From a virus: DNA of 21,040 nt. Numbering within the stretch: position 1 is the first letter of the stretch; every line of letters begins with the position of its first letter. Under the pieces are notes generated by a model, which ran no database searches, was not told the origin of the DNA, and saw only the letters and a program-made list of their open reading frames with translations. The DNA lies in IMG/VR virus record IMGVR_UViG_3300003138_000004, positions 1-21,040 of that record; one strand, written 5' to 3'. The position numbers and the translations under genes were made by a program. Shown piece after piece: positions 1 through 7,700 of this stretch.

Positions 1-105
1 TAATCACGCCAAAATGAATTATACATTTTTTTAATACTAAATGTACATTAAAACACACAAAAATAAAAAATATTATCGTTTTATTAAAATGCTATAAACA
101 TTCAC

Positions 106-113
106 TATCTTTG
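106..113 (+). promoter_or_regulatory. Candidate Bacteroidetes sigma-A promoter (-7 element)
   Basis: TATCTTTG matches the Bacteroidetes -7 consensus TAnnTTTG exactly. A start site a few bases downstream would fall at about 118-120, where the first helix of the structured RNA begins. No TTTG is visible at the usual -33 distance (around 83-86 reads ATTA), but that box is often weak. Positions 1-105 are very AT-rich and hold no gene that I can recognise. Confidence 0.5.
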
Positions 114-116
114 TGA

Positions 117-229
117 TGCCACACTTTTTAATGACAAGGAAAGAAGATACTGGGCGGGGTTCTACCCGTTGGGTAGTTTTACTTCCTTGTCTTTTTATTG
201 GAAGTGTGGCAAAAAACCCCGTCCTTTTT
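117..229 (+). ncRNA. Candidate small structured RNA with a pseudoknot and its own terminator
   Basis: Four complementary segments are visible. The outer helix is 117-126 with 202-211 (TGCCACACTT/AAGTGTGGCA), extended by two U-G pairs to 128/200. The inner helix is 133-141 with 183-191 (GACAAGGAA/TTCCTTGTC). A hairpin at 162-176 has the arms CTACCC and GGGTAG. Finally 152-161 (GGGCGGGGTT) pairs with 215-224 (AACCCCGTCC) through ten pairs including one G-U. That last helix crosses the first two, so the full fold is a pseudoknot; it is followed by five T. The three wobble pairs become A-C mismatches on the other strand, which favours a plus-strand transcript. The RNA lies tail-to-tail with a broken methyltransferase. 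I do not recognise the family. It is not a tRNA, and I see no hammerhead core. It could be a regulatory RNA, an anti-defence decoy RNA, or part of an unrecognised ribozyme or intron. Confidence 0.55.
152..229 (+). terminator. Long-loop terminator at the 3' end of the structured RNA
   Basis: The 3' arm 215-224 pairs with 152-161 to give a GC-rich ten-pair helix with one G-U, and T225-T229 follows directly. This is the arrangement of an intrinsic terminator, but the loop is about 53 nt and itself contains the 162-176 hairpin. It may therefore work both as the pseudoknot helix and as the terminator. No equivalent GC hairpin followed by a T tract is seen for the minus-strand gene that ends at 228. 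Confidence 0.4.
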
Positions 230-769
230 AATAGTTCATAACGATAAGCTCAACTTGTTTTCTCCTAGATGCATCTGTACTCTCCAGCTGACAATTTTCG
301 AGGCGTTTGGCAACTGCCTCAGCAATGGCATATTCCTTGGCATTACAAAGCTTTTTAACACATGTATTACGTGCTTTGTCGTAACCATAAGAACCATCTA
401 AACGACTGGCAAACCCAGTTTTGCTTAAATACCATAAAGCCCATGCCCTTTTTACTTGCGAAAAGAACTCAGGAAAGTTATAAACAAACATGGCATAGGT
501 GTGTAAATTCCTGCTGTGAATAGAGCTTTCTATTTCAAGTATTAATTCCTTCGAGTGTTGTTTAAAAACCTTATAAAAATTAATTAGCTCTCCGTTAATG
601 TCGTTAAGCACCTCCGTTCCGAAGGTTCTTTATCAAAAAAAACTGCAGCGCCTCCGCAAAATGCCTCTGTATATGTTTTATGAAAAGGAATAAGCGGCCT
701 GATATGTTTTAACATTGTTTGCTTGCCGCCATAATAAGATATTGGGGTTTTGATTTTTAAATTTTCCAT
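228..769 (-). pseudogene. Broken D12-class DNA N6-adenine methyltransferase (frameshifted and truncated)
   Basis: The N-terminus carries the Dam/D12-family S-adenosylmethionine-binding signature: PISYYGGKQTML near residues 9-20 and EAFCGGAAVFF near 35-45. The reading frame breaks near 615-622, shortly after KEPSE, and the conserved continuation (VLNDINGEL) resumes in the -1 frame, so one base is missing or two are extra. The family-like sequence then runs to about STDA (near 268) and changes into an unrelated tail that stops at 228. The catalytic DPPY motif, which should follow shortly after that point, is absent, and so is the rest of the usual roughly 270 residues. Two independent lesions make an active enzyme unlikely. 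The start (ATG at 767-769) lies 20 nt after the stop of the fibre gene, so it was probably the last gene of the minus-strand block, a position similar to the modification genes at the right end of Mu. A sequencing error could explain the frameshift but not the missing C-terminus. Confidence 0.75.
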
Positions 770-790
770 GTTGCCACACGTTTTAGTTAA

Positions 791-3604
791 TTAATTATCT
801 AATTGAACCCAAGCAGTTCCGTTATAAAAGTAAATGTGATTATCTGATCCATTTACATAAATTGTTCCTTTTATTGGTGATGCGGGTGCTGATGCTCTAG
901 GAGTTAAATGCAAAACAGTATTTATTGTTACCTCATCATCATAAGCTACGATCTCATCTATTCCGCTTTCTGCATCCATACCAACATAAGAACCTGCATC
1001 CAATGTTTGAAATAATAGGTATGTCCCAGTTCTAGTAACAGCATTAACCCCACTTGTTGCTGCAGTAAAGCTAAATTCTATGTTATTTGTAGAATTCTTT
1101 ATGCCAAAATCTGCCAATCCTGCATTGCTTATTAGAAAGTCAGCTCTTCCAGTTGAAGTAGTCTGTGTACCATCACCAATAACTAAATCGAATGTAGCAT
1201 TAGGACTCGTATTCCCAATTGAAACATTTCCTGAATTATAATATATTCCATTTGTAGCGGATGTCCATAGACTAGAACCCCCGGCTGGCGTATCCCAAAT
1301 AGGATTTGCTCCTGTGCCTAAAGTTTTAAGGTATTCTCCACTTGTCCCCGGTCCTAGTGTTGTCCAATCAGTTCCATTATGATATAACATGTCGCCTTGT
1401 GAGCCTATAGGCAAACTTCCACCTCCTCCAGCATTATCATCAACATATTTTTTTGTTGCTAATTGATAATCCTTTGTTGGAGTTTGATTTGGAGCGACTG
1501 GCAAAGAATTATAAACTACTGGTGATGTAAATCTACTATTTGGACTGTAACCAATATGAACGCTTTTACCAATACCATAATCATTACTGCCTTCAAACCA
1601 CATTGGCTCTCCTGATTCTCTTACGTATAATGGATTAGCTACGGTTGTCTCGGTATTTTCAGTAATAAATTGATTAAAATTCCATGTTGCTCCATAATCG
1701 TAAGAAACCCATTCTTTTATTTCTGCCTTTCCATAAGTTCCATAATTAGGGTTCTTTATATATTCTGACATTAAATATAAAGAACTATCATTTTTAAATT
1801 GTACGTCCCCTTGTACAGCACCAACAGTCCAGCTTGAAAAATTACCAAGCTCTATTGTATCCTCAACCCAAGCAGAATTTCTATAACTAAAATAAGATAA
1901 TCTATTAGCTTCAGTTGCATCACTTAAATATGCAAATATATGTGGATTGCTTGCATTATCAGCATCCATACCAAGTAAATAGCACTGGTCATATATGCTA
2001 GAGTTAAAAACCAAAGCATCACTATTAGTTGCCGGTATGGTTACTGTAGTTCCTGTAATATCTTTAAACGTAGGACTGACATTTTCTATATCATCAGAAT
2101 ATAAATAATATAAATTTTGATTATCGCTAGGTTTTAAATGAAAAGCAATATGCACCCTTCCATTTTTATCAATTCTTGATTGAAGGTAAGGATAATCAGC
2201 AGTAATGTCTATTACATTTGTCCAAGTATCTCCATTGTCAGCTGATATAGCTCTTGATATAACAGGACTATCAGCATCGCCTCCTCGATAAATACATATC
2301 AATGTTGAACCTTTTTGAAAAATAGTAGGATATGATGATGCGGCTATGCTAGGAGTGTTCTCTATAGTTACCTCTGCTTCAAATGAGCTTATATCATCAG
2401 GATTTGTAGACCTAACGGTTCTAATATAATTAGCCTGATACCCTCCATAAGTAATATGAATATATCCATCAGAATCCATAAATATTGTAGGAGCTGCATG
2501 AGCTCTATTTTGTGAAGTAGCTCCTGTAGATAATAATGAGCTTTGTGTCCAAGTTGTTGATGCCCAAACTCCGGTTGTATAATCATATTTAGCAACTTTT
2601 CTTGTGTTTGCTGTATAATCATTATAGCAAAAATATATATTGCCATTATAATAATGAGCTTTTGGAGATATTAACCACAATGAAGTATTGTTTTCTCCAA
2701 TATTTAATTTAGATTTCAATAATGATGATTGTTCAACTTGGTCAGACCATTTTAACCCTTCATCTAAATAGGAAGCTGCTAGTAATATCTGACCATCATT
2801 ACCAGCTGGCAATCTTGCATCTTGATTAGAATATGCCCATAAATCACCTTTAGTCGTTAATGGACTTAACCCAGAAACATCATCTACATATTTTTTAGTA
2901 GCTGGCTCATAGTCTGCGTCTGGAGTAAAAGAAGTTAAATTATCTAATTCAAGGACATTCGATTTCAAAGATAAAGCACTTAAATCTTGGTCACCAGTGT
3001 TTACTCCTGATAAATTACCTAGATTAGTAATATCAGTTACTGTTATATTAGATGCCTGACTTGATGTATATACTGGATCATTTTCGGTGTAAGAAGTTAT
3101 ATAACCTTCGTCATTAGTCCACTGACTATTGCTTCCTGATTTGTTCGTTAATATGTCAATTGATGATGCGGTAATATAGCCTTGTGTTGAGTGATCTCCC
3201 CAAGAATAGGCTGTATTCCAGTTATTAGAATTGTCTATGATTGAATTACCCCAAGAAGTACCTGTGGACACCGGAATCCCAGCTTCTGGGTATAATAAAG
3301 AACCAAGTTCTAATTCTATCCACGTGTCTGGCAGAACACTTAGTTGATAAATTTTATTTTCTGAAATCACATAAACAAGCATACCAACGACCTTTCTACT
3401 TGACTTTATATTAGACCTTGCAGTTAGATTAGGTACAACTCTATATCCACCAAAACCAAGAGAATCAACATGAGTAGGATAATCATCTTGTAAATCATTT
3501 GGGACAATAGGACTTGTTACCTGAGTTCCACTTATCTGCTGAGCTTGTATCATTGTTACTGACGTAACTAAGCCGATTATTATTAACAGTTTTAATATTT
3601 TCAT
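791..3604 (-). CDS. Large tail-fibre-like adhesin with Asp-box beta-propeller and signal peptide
   Basis: 937 residues from the ATG at 3604; a TTG start 8 codons upstream is less likely. Residues 1-22 form a signal peptide (MKILKLLIIIGLV then a cut after IQAQ). A fibre-type region follows, with repeated W-G-x and TGDQDLS motifs and the phage-fibre signature ATKKYVDD at 235-242. Residues about 310-700 look like a BNR/Asp-box propeller, with the Asp-boxes SADNGDTW (454-461) and SYDYGATW (634-641). Stretches such as DGYIHITYGG and VRSTNPDDISSFE recall the BNR_4 family, which includes polysaccharide lyases. A second ATKKYVDD lies at 716-723, followed by VSIGNTSPNATFDL and a C-terminal IYFYNGTAWVQL tip typical of Bacteroidetes fibres. 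The likely role is surface glycan binding or cleavage at the tail tip. The signal peptide is odd for a virion protein assembled in the cytoplasm. Enzyme activity is inferred only. Confidence 0.75.
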   Translation of the reverse strand: MKILKLLIIIGLVTSVTMIQAQQISGTQVTSPIVPNDLQDDYPTHVDSLGFGGYRVVPNLTARSNIKSSRKVVGMLVYVISENKIYQLSVLPDTWIELELGSLLYPEAGIPVSTGTSWGNSIIDNSNNWNTAYSWGDHSTQGYITASSIDILTNKSGSNSQWTNDEGYITSYTENDPVYTSSQASNITVTDITNLGNLSGVNTGDQDLSALSLKSNVLELDNLTSFTPDADYEPATKKYVDDVSGLSPLTTKGDLWAYSNQDARLPAGNDGQILLAASYLDEGLKWSDQVEQSSLLKSKLNIGENNTSLWLISPKAHYYNGNIYFCYNDYTANTRKVAKYDYTTGVWASTTWTQSSLLSTGATSQNRAHAAPTIFMDSDGYIHITYGGYQANYIRTVRSTNPDDISSFEAEVTIENTPSIAASSYPTIFQKGSTLICIYRGGDADSPVISRAISADNGDTWTNVIDITADYPYLQSRIDKNGRVHIAFHLKPSDNQNLYYLYSDDIENVSPTFKDITGTTVTIPATNSDALVFNSSIYDQCYLLGMDADNASNPHIFAYLSDATEANRLSYFSYRNSAWVEDTIELGNFSSWTVGAVQGDVQFKNDSSLYLMSEYIKNPNYGTYGKAEIKEWVSYDYGATWNFNQFITENTETTVANPLYVRESGEPMWFEGSNDYGIGKSVHIGYSPNSRFTSPVVYNSLPVAPNQTPTKDYQLATKKYVDDNAGGGGSLPIGSQGDMLYHNGTDWTTLGPGTSGEYLKTLGTGANPIWDTPAGGSSLWTSATNGIYYNSGNVSIGNTSPNATFDLVIGDGTQTTSTGRADFLISNAGLADFGIKNSTNNIEFSFTAATSGVNAVTRTGTYLLFQTLDAGSYVGMDAESGIDEIVAYDDEVTINTVLHLTPRASAPASPIKGTIYVNGSDNHIYFYNGTAWVQLDN

Positions 3605-3614
3605 AGGATTTAAT

Positions 3615-4631
3615 TTATTCAATTTCAAATTCGCTAATTGGTGAATTCATTTCGCTATTACTTACCCATATCTGGTAAGTAGCTGATCCGCCACTGGCAT
3701 TTATAAAAGCATCATCTCTAACTTTCGTAAATGCGGTAGAGGTAAGTCCGTTGATTTTAAATACAGGAGCACCCCAGGATGATGGAAAAGCAAATACCAG
3801 GTAATTCCCTGCGCCATCAATTCCGTTGTATGTCTTTATGCGACTGGTTGAAAACTCGCTTCCTGTGCCAACTCCTGCACCTGTTAAGGCTAATACATCA
3901 GCATCACTTATTGTAAACCCTCCATCAGTTGGTGGTACTGCGCTGGCAAAAGCTCCCCAGTATCGCTTCCACCTCCAAACAATAGTGACAGTACTGCTCG
4001 ATGATTTATCTTCTGAATTCACGTTAATCGTAAACGATGTTTGTGTATTTCTCGGGACAGATCTTCCTGCCAGAGTTCCATTTTGCGTATGATCTTCATC
4101 AAAGGGAGTGTCAATGGTTTGCGAAACTCCATCAACTTCAATCAATGTTATGGATAAACAAGCAATTGGTCTGGTTGCAGACCAGTTTAAGTCTGTGCTC
4201 AAATCTGTGCCAGCAGCCATATACTCCTGAGTGGTTGATAATGAACTGGCAATGGATGATGTTGGTGGAACCGAAGGATATAACAAGTTCTGTAGAACTT
4301 CAGTCACGCTATAACCGCCAATTACCTCTCCCGAAGGCCATGATGTTCGTGTTATCGTTCTGGTACCATCAAAGTAATTGGATACCTGTAAAACACTATC
4401 TACCTGTCTGGGTGTATAATATAAAATGGAGCTATCTTGCTTATTAACAAAATGTAATAAGGAATCTCCCAAACTGGTGTATGTTGAACCATCATAAAAG
4501 TATAGACTACCCTTAACGATTAAATAATTAGGTATATAAGCAGGTTCACCTTCTGTTAATTTAACCACCCCCTGCGACATGGCCGGAAGGGTTAAAACAG
4601 CTAAAATTAAAATGGTAATTAGTCTTTTCAT
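3615..4631 (-). CDS. Exported fibre-like structural protein
   Basis: 338 residues. A signal peptide is clear (MKRLITILILAVLTLPAMSQ, cut near residue 20). The next part contains LIVKGSLYFYDGSTYTSLGD, a short strand-rich motif common near fibre tips. The middle carries Ser/Thr-rich segments like an immunoglobulin-type fold. The C-terminal third (NYLVFAFPSSWG, FKINGLTSTAFT, YQIWVSNSEM) resembles C-terminal domains of other Bacteroidetes prophage tail proteins known to me only as hypothetical. It ends 10 nt before the larger fibre gene starts, and the two share the signal-peptide-plus-fibre layout, so they probably act together at the distal tail. No catalytic motif is visible. The family assignment is weak; the fibre role is inferred from position and composition. 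Confidence 0.6.
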   Translation of the reverse strand: MKRLITILILAVLTLPAMSQGVVKLTEGEPAYIPNYLIVKGSLYFYDGSTYTSLGDSLLHFVNKQDSSILYYTPRQVDSVLQVSNYFDGTRTITRTSWPSGEVIGGYSVTEVLQNLLYPSVPPTSSIASSLSTTQEYMAAGTDLSTDLNWSATRPIACLSITLIEVDGVSQTIDTPFDEDHTQNGTLAGRSVPRNTQTSFTINVNSEDKSSSSTVTIVWRWKRYWGAFASAVPPTDGGFTISDADVLALTGAGVGTGSEFSTSRIKTYNGIDGAGNYLVFAFPSSWGAPVFKINGLTSTAFTKVRDDAFINASGGSATYQIWVSNSEMNSPISEFEIE

Positions 4632-4641
4632 ACTATTCTTT

Positions 4642-5004
4642 TTATTCAGGCAATCCGCCTGGTAAGGTTACTTCTTTATGTATCTTCGATCTTACCCAGT
4701 AGTTATCCGGGCGTTTTATGTATATAAAATCTGCATCAGTAGAAAATGAATAGGTACTGGCTACTTCCACTGTACTTACTCCATCGGCATCAAAATCTAT
4801 GGCTGAAAAATCGATATCACCTGTATGTAAATGACCCTTATCCGATTTGTCTGCAAGCAAATCAGCCAGTCCATTTACATTCTCTGCAGCTATTCCTTCA
4901 GCTATTAGCAAGAATGAATCGATCAAATCAGCAAACTGCTGTTGAGTAGGCTTATCGTGTTTTTCAAACCATTGCTTTAATGTATTTCTATCTTGTGCAG
5001 CCAT
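4642..5004 (-). CDS. Small tail-fibre accessory protein
   Basis: 120 residues, start MAAQDRNTLKQWF. The N-terminal half is predicted helical (FEKHDKPTQQQFADLIDSF, then AENVNGLADLLADKSDKGHLHTG), and the second half is strand-rich. GLADLLADKSDKGHLHTGD is the kind of linker found in phage fibres, where repeats like LADKSDKGHTH precede receptor-binding parts. It lies 5 nt from the collar-domain gene and just upstream of the exported fibre gene, and it has no signal peptide. It is likely a fibre connector or trimer component. The exact function is unknown. Confidence 0.5.
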   Translation of the reverse strand: MAAQDRNTLKQWFEKHDKPTQQQFADLIDSFLLIAEGIAAENVNGLADLLADKSDKGHLHTGDIDFSAIDFDADGVSTVEVASTYSFSTDADFIYIKRPDNYWVRSKIHKEVTLPGGLPE

Positions 5005-5009
5005 GTCTG

Positions 5010-5924
5010 TTATATTTTAATAATGAAATTCGCAGCCATACTGCGGTTTCTGATGTCAATAGCAGCATTGGAACCCTTATTATCAGTTTCTCCCATTATC
5101 TCGTGGCTATGATTTGCAGCAACTCCTGTTTCTTCGGTATAATTACCTAGGTTAGGATCTAAGCCGGTGTCTAATACTTTCACTGTTTTGGTACTGGAGC
5201 CATCTTTCTGCATGGTTTCACCATAGATAGTATGTGAGTGTGCTCCCCTGGCAACGGTATACAAAGTTCCTTTGCCATGCTTATGTTGTGGCATTTGCGA
5301 TTCACTTAAGCTAACGTTATCGCTACCCGCTATGCTTCCAACGCTTCTACCTCCTGCGCCTACAATTCCAAGCCCGTCCAAATCGGGAGTATTTGCTCCA
5401 ACTAAAGCTCTTAATGCGGCATGTTCTGCATCATCGGGTATTGCACTGCCATTACAAAGCATCCATCCAGAAGGTGCAACTGTACCAACGAAAGGAACAA
5501 TCATTCCGGTTTTATAAATGGTATCAACCAAAGCAGTAAGGTTATCCAAGTCGCTTCGAACAGCAACCAGATTGATCAACTGGCTTACTCGTTGTAGCGA
5601 TGATATATTAACTGCTCCGACACCTGATCCTGGGGTGGCATATCTGTCATAATCACCTGTACCTGCAGTTACCTCTGCATCAACTATAATAAATTTGGTA
5701 TTGTTTGCTCCGCTTTTAAAACGCAGCAATTCACCATTATAGTAAATCCAGCCATTGGTTAACTGGGTGCCACTTACTTCAACTCCGTTAATAATATAGT
5801 TACCATCTCCCAATAATTTCAGTAAGCCATTTACACCTTCAGCGAGTCCATCCTGTATCCAGGATAAATCTTGTTTCTGAAGTTCCATAATGGTTCCTGC
5901 TGGTGGTATTTTGTGGTATTTCAT
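5010..5924 (-). CDS. Tail-collar domain fibre protein
   Basis: 304 residues. The central part is a phage tail-collar domain: GMIVPFVGTVAPSGWMLCNG at about 140-159, then TPDLDGLGIVGAGG, then the SESQMPQHKHG motif at about 207-217. The protein ends MAANFIIKI, the usual end of collar (microcystin-dependent protein) proteins. Three H-x-H motifs occur (HKH at 214-216, HSH near 229, HSH near 273); in T4 gp37-type fibres such motifs bind iron, and metal binding here is an inference from that. The first 130 residues are strand-rich (NGWIYYNGELLRFKSG) and probably attach it to the baseplate or make the shaft. It has no signal peptide, unlike the two larger fibre genes after it. It is probably a short tail fibre. 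Confidence 0.8.
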   Translation of the reverse strand: MKYHKIPPAGTIMELQKQDLSWIQDGLAEGVNGLLKLLGDGNYIINGVEVSGTQLTNGWIYYNGELLRFKSGANNTKFIIVDAEVTAGTGDYDRYATPGSGVGAVNISSLQRVSQLINLVAVRSDLDNLTALVDTIYKTGMIVPFVGTVAPSGWMLCNGSAIPDDAEHAALRALVGANTPDLDGLGIVGAGGRSVGSIAGSDNVSLSESQMPQHKHGKGTLYTVARGAHSHTIYGETMQKDGSSTKTVKVLDTGLDPNLGNYTEETGVAANHSHEIMGETDNKGSNAAIDIRNRSMAANFIIKI

Positions 5925-5934
5925 ATCCTATGTT

Positions 5935-6435
5935 TTAAGCGTTCTCAATAATAATATGTCTTTTGCCAGGCAGTTTGTAATAATCCAATAAAGAGTTCAT
6001 TTTAATTCGCTGCTGTTCAGTTAATGTAAATGGAACGTATACTGCAAAACCTCCCAAGCCGGAAGCCTCACGGTCATACAAATACACCGGGTCATTTCCC
6101 CGGTCATTCAGGTACACTTTTTCATCATCGGCAAGCTGGTCCCAGGCATCACGATCATAAAGTATTAAGGGTACCTGCTTAATAATATTCAATATGTATA
6201 TTCTTCGTTCGGTATAATCAAACGAATCATTTAATGCACGCTCGAGGTAAATAACCTGGCTTGTAATTTTTATATTGTAGGCAATCTCTTTCCTATATGT
6301 ATCGAAACTTCCTTTTAAATAAGAAACAGGAGCTATGAGGCAACGCAATAAATTATAAAGATCACCTAAATTTAAAACAGGGTGATTTAACCAGTATACC
6401 AGCTTATTATAATTTATATCGTAGTTTGTTGCCAT
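5935..6435 (-). CDS. Baseplate protein (tail protein I / Mu gp48-like position)
   Basis: 166 residues, directly after the baseplate J gene (3 nt gap) and before the fibres. That is where Mu gp48 or P2 gpI lies. Its sequence (NKLVYWLNHPVLNLGDLYNLLRC, then YLERALNDSFDYTERRIYIL) is mostly helical at the start, followed by strands and VPFTLTEQQRIKMNSLLDYYKLPGK near the end. I see no recognisable catalytic motif. The assignment rests on gene order and size. The likely role is joining wedge to fibre network. Confidence 0.5.
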   Translation of the reverse strand: MATNYDINYNKLVYWLNHPVLNLGDLYNLLRCLIAPVSYLKGSFDTYRKEIAYNIKITSQVIYLERALNDSFDYTERRIYILNIIKQVPLILYDRDAWDQLADDEKVYLNDRGNDPVYLYDREASGLGGFAVYVPFTLTEQQRIKMNSLLDYYKLPGKRHIIIENA

Positions 6436-6438
6436 AAT

Positions 6439-7410
6439 CTAAACGTTTGGTATGTATAATATCTCTAAGTATCCTTTCCTTGTCCAGGTGCCTTCTTCAA
6501 GTACTTCGGTTGTTAAATCATCAGCTTCGGTTTCAGCCGTTGTAAAATATCCTGAAAAGGGTTGATGCCTGGTAACAAGAGGCAAGAAACTGCCATCCTG
6601 CGCCTCATATTCGGCATTTGTAATCTCAGGTATATCAGCACCACCAACTTTTTGTAATTCATCGGTTAGATCATTCAATACCAATACACCATCGAAATCG
6701 ATTCCTGTCTTTAAGTACTCGGCAACTATATCTCTTATAGGCTCACTATCACCACCTGTTAACAGATTCCCGGTTGAATTAAGAATTAGAGGATTATAAT
6801 AAACCCGAATTTGTAGTTTCAATTTGTCGGCAACACGGTTAATAAACTTAATATATACACCTGCATCACCGATCTTTTCAAAGTAAGCTTTGAATGAATC
6901 ATAATAAGGATTTTCAGGATCGTTGCTTAATTGAATTAAATTACCTTCAGCATCAGCCCCGGCGATCTTCATTTCTATGTCATAATCGTCATCAGCAGAA
7001 AGCTTATTTACTGAGACCTTTTTAATTACCATGGAAGCTTCCACCTCTTCCTCTGTCCGGTTGGCATTGTCGTAGTAATCTTCTTCATTATCAATAATAT
7101 CGTTCAGCGTGTGGCCGTACTGAAAAGCTAATGCCTTTTGCTCATACCATCGCAATGTATGCACCTTCTGATTTTTCAGATCTTCATTCGTATCAGCTTT
7201 ATGATCATCAAACAACACTTCGAGTGTCCACATTGCTGTTGCAACAATAAAGGCAATAATGTTTAAAATATTGGTGCGGCTTATTAATCCCTGGGTAATA
7301 TGTTCGTCCCAGGTTAAAGAGTCATCCAAATTAAACTTCTCAACCAGCGTAGCATCGGCAAGATACTGCGTTGTAATGGTTTTCTTTATGTCTGCTATGC
7401 TTCGTGCCAT
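6439..7410 (-). CDS. Baseplate J-like wedge protein
   Basis: 323 residues. The N-terminus (MARSIADIKKTITTQYL, then a hydrophobic helix NILNIIAFIVATAMWTLEVLF and HTLRWYEQKALAFQYG) is characteristic of the Bacteroidetes form of the baseplate J/gp47 protein; relatives are sometimes mis-annotated as nucleotidyltransferases. The middle part (VSVNKLSADDDYDIEMKIAG and VADKLKLQIRVYYNPLIL) has the J-type fold pattern. It follows the LysM-type gene by 5 nt and precedes the gp48-like gene by 3 nt, so the order X-J-I of P2/Mu baseplates is kept. It would form the wedge that drives the baseplate conformational change. Confidence 0.7.
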   Translation of the reverse strand: MARSIADIKKTITTQYLADATLVEKFNLDDSLTWDEHITQGLISRTNILNIIAFIVATAMWTLEVLFDDHKADTNEDLKNQKVHTLRWYEQKALAFQYGHTLNDIIDNEEDYYDNANRTEEEVEASMVIKKVSVNKLSADDDYDIEMKIAGADAEGNLIQLSNDPENPYYDSFKAYFEKIGDAGVYIKFINRVADKLKLQIRVYYNPLILNSTGNLLTGGDSEPIRDIVAEYLKTGIDFDGVLVLNDLTDELQKVGGADIPEITNAEYEAQDGSFLPLVTRHQPFSGYFTTAETEADDLTTEVLEEGTWTRKGYLEILYIPNV

Positions 7411-7415
7411 ATCTT

Positions 7416-7700
7416 TTAGCTTACTACAAAATCAACTTCAATAGCCCAGTAATTAATTCCTTCCAGTATATTTTGGGAGAAGTCATTGCCTGTGGCAATT
7501 TTCGGGTATAACTTCAGAAACTCCTGTACGTTTCTGTTCACAACATTACCATGTACCTCAATCTTTTCTCCCGGATTAATATCCTGGGTAAATGAAAATT
7601 CACTGTTCTCCCTGAACTTAAGGATACCCTCGATACTACCGTACTCTTGTACAGCAATATCGTATATGTTTTGTCCGGGGCTTACAGCTACTGATTTCAT
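7416..7700 (-). CDS. LysM/gpX-like tail protein
   Basis: 94 residues. The first 45 form a short LysM-like unit (VSPGQNIYDIAVQEYGSIEGIL, then INPGEKIEV), the type seen in P2 gpX and in LysM proteins of contractile injection systems, where it clamps the hub and spike together. The remainder (NVQEFLKLYPKIATGND, then GINYWAIEVDFVVS) is unfamiliar. Its ATG overlaps the stop of the hydrolase by one base (TAATG), so translation is probably coupled. It is likely internal to the baseplate. Confidence 0.65.
   Translation of the reverse strand: MKSVAVSPGQNIYDIAVQEYGSIEGILKFRENSEFSFTQDINPGEKIEVHGNVVNRNVQEFLKLYPKIATGNDFSQNILEGINYWAIEVDFVVS

Noticed and set aside
117-229. Structured RNA as a hammerhead ribozyme, tRNA or retron RNA
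   Set aside because: There is no CTGATGA/GAAA core, no tRNA arms with a T-loop, and no reverse transcriptase gene in the window.
584-660. Methyltransferase frameshift as a programmed slip at the eight-T run
   Set aside because: A -1 slip at that run meets TGA at once, and no slip sequence lies between there and the point where homology resumes. With the C-terminus also missing, decay is the simpler explanation.
791-1500. Diversity-generating retroelement acting on the fibre C-terminus
   Set aside because: No reverse transcriptase or template repeat is present in the window, and no adenine-biased repeat pair was seen.
3826-4447. Overlapping plus-strand open frames opposite the exported fibre gene
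   Set aside because: The codon pattern and signal peptide support the minus-strand gene; the plus-strand translations are low-complexity shadows.
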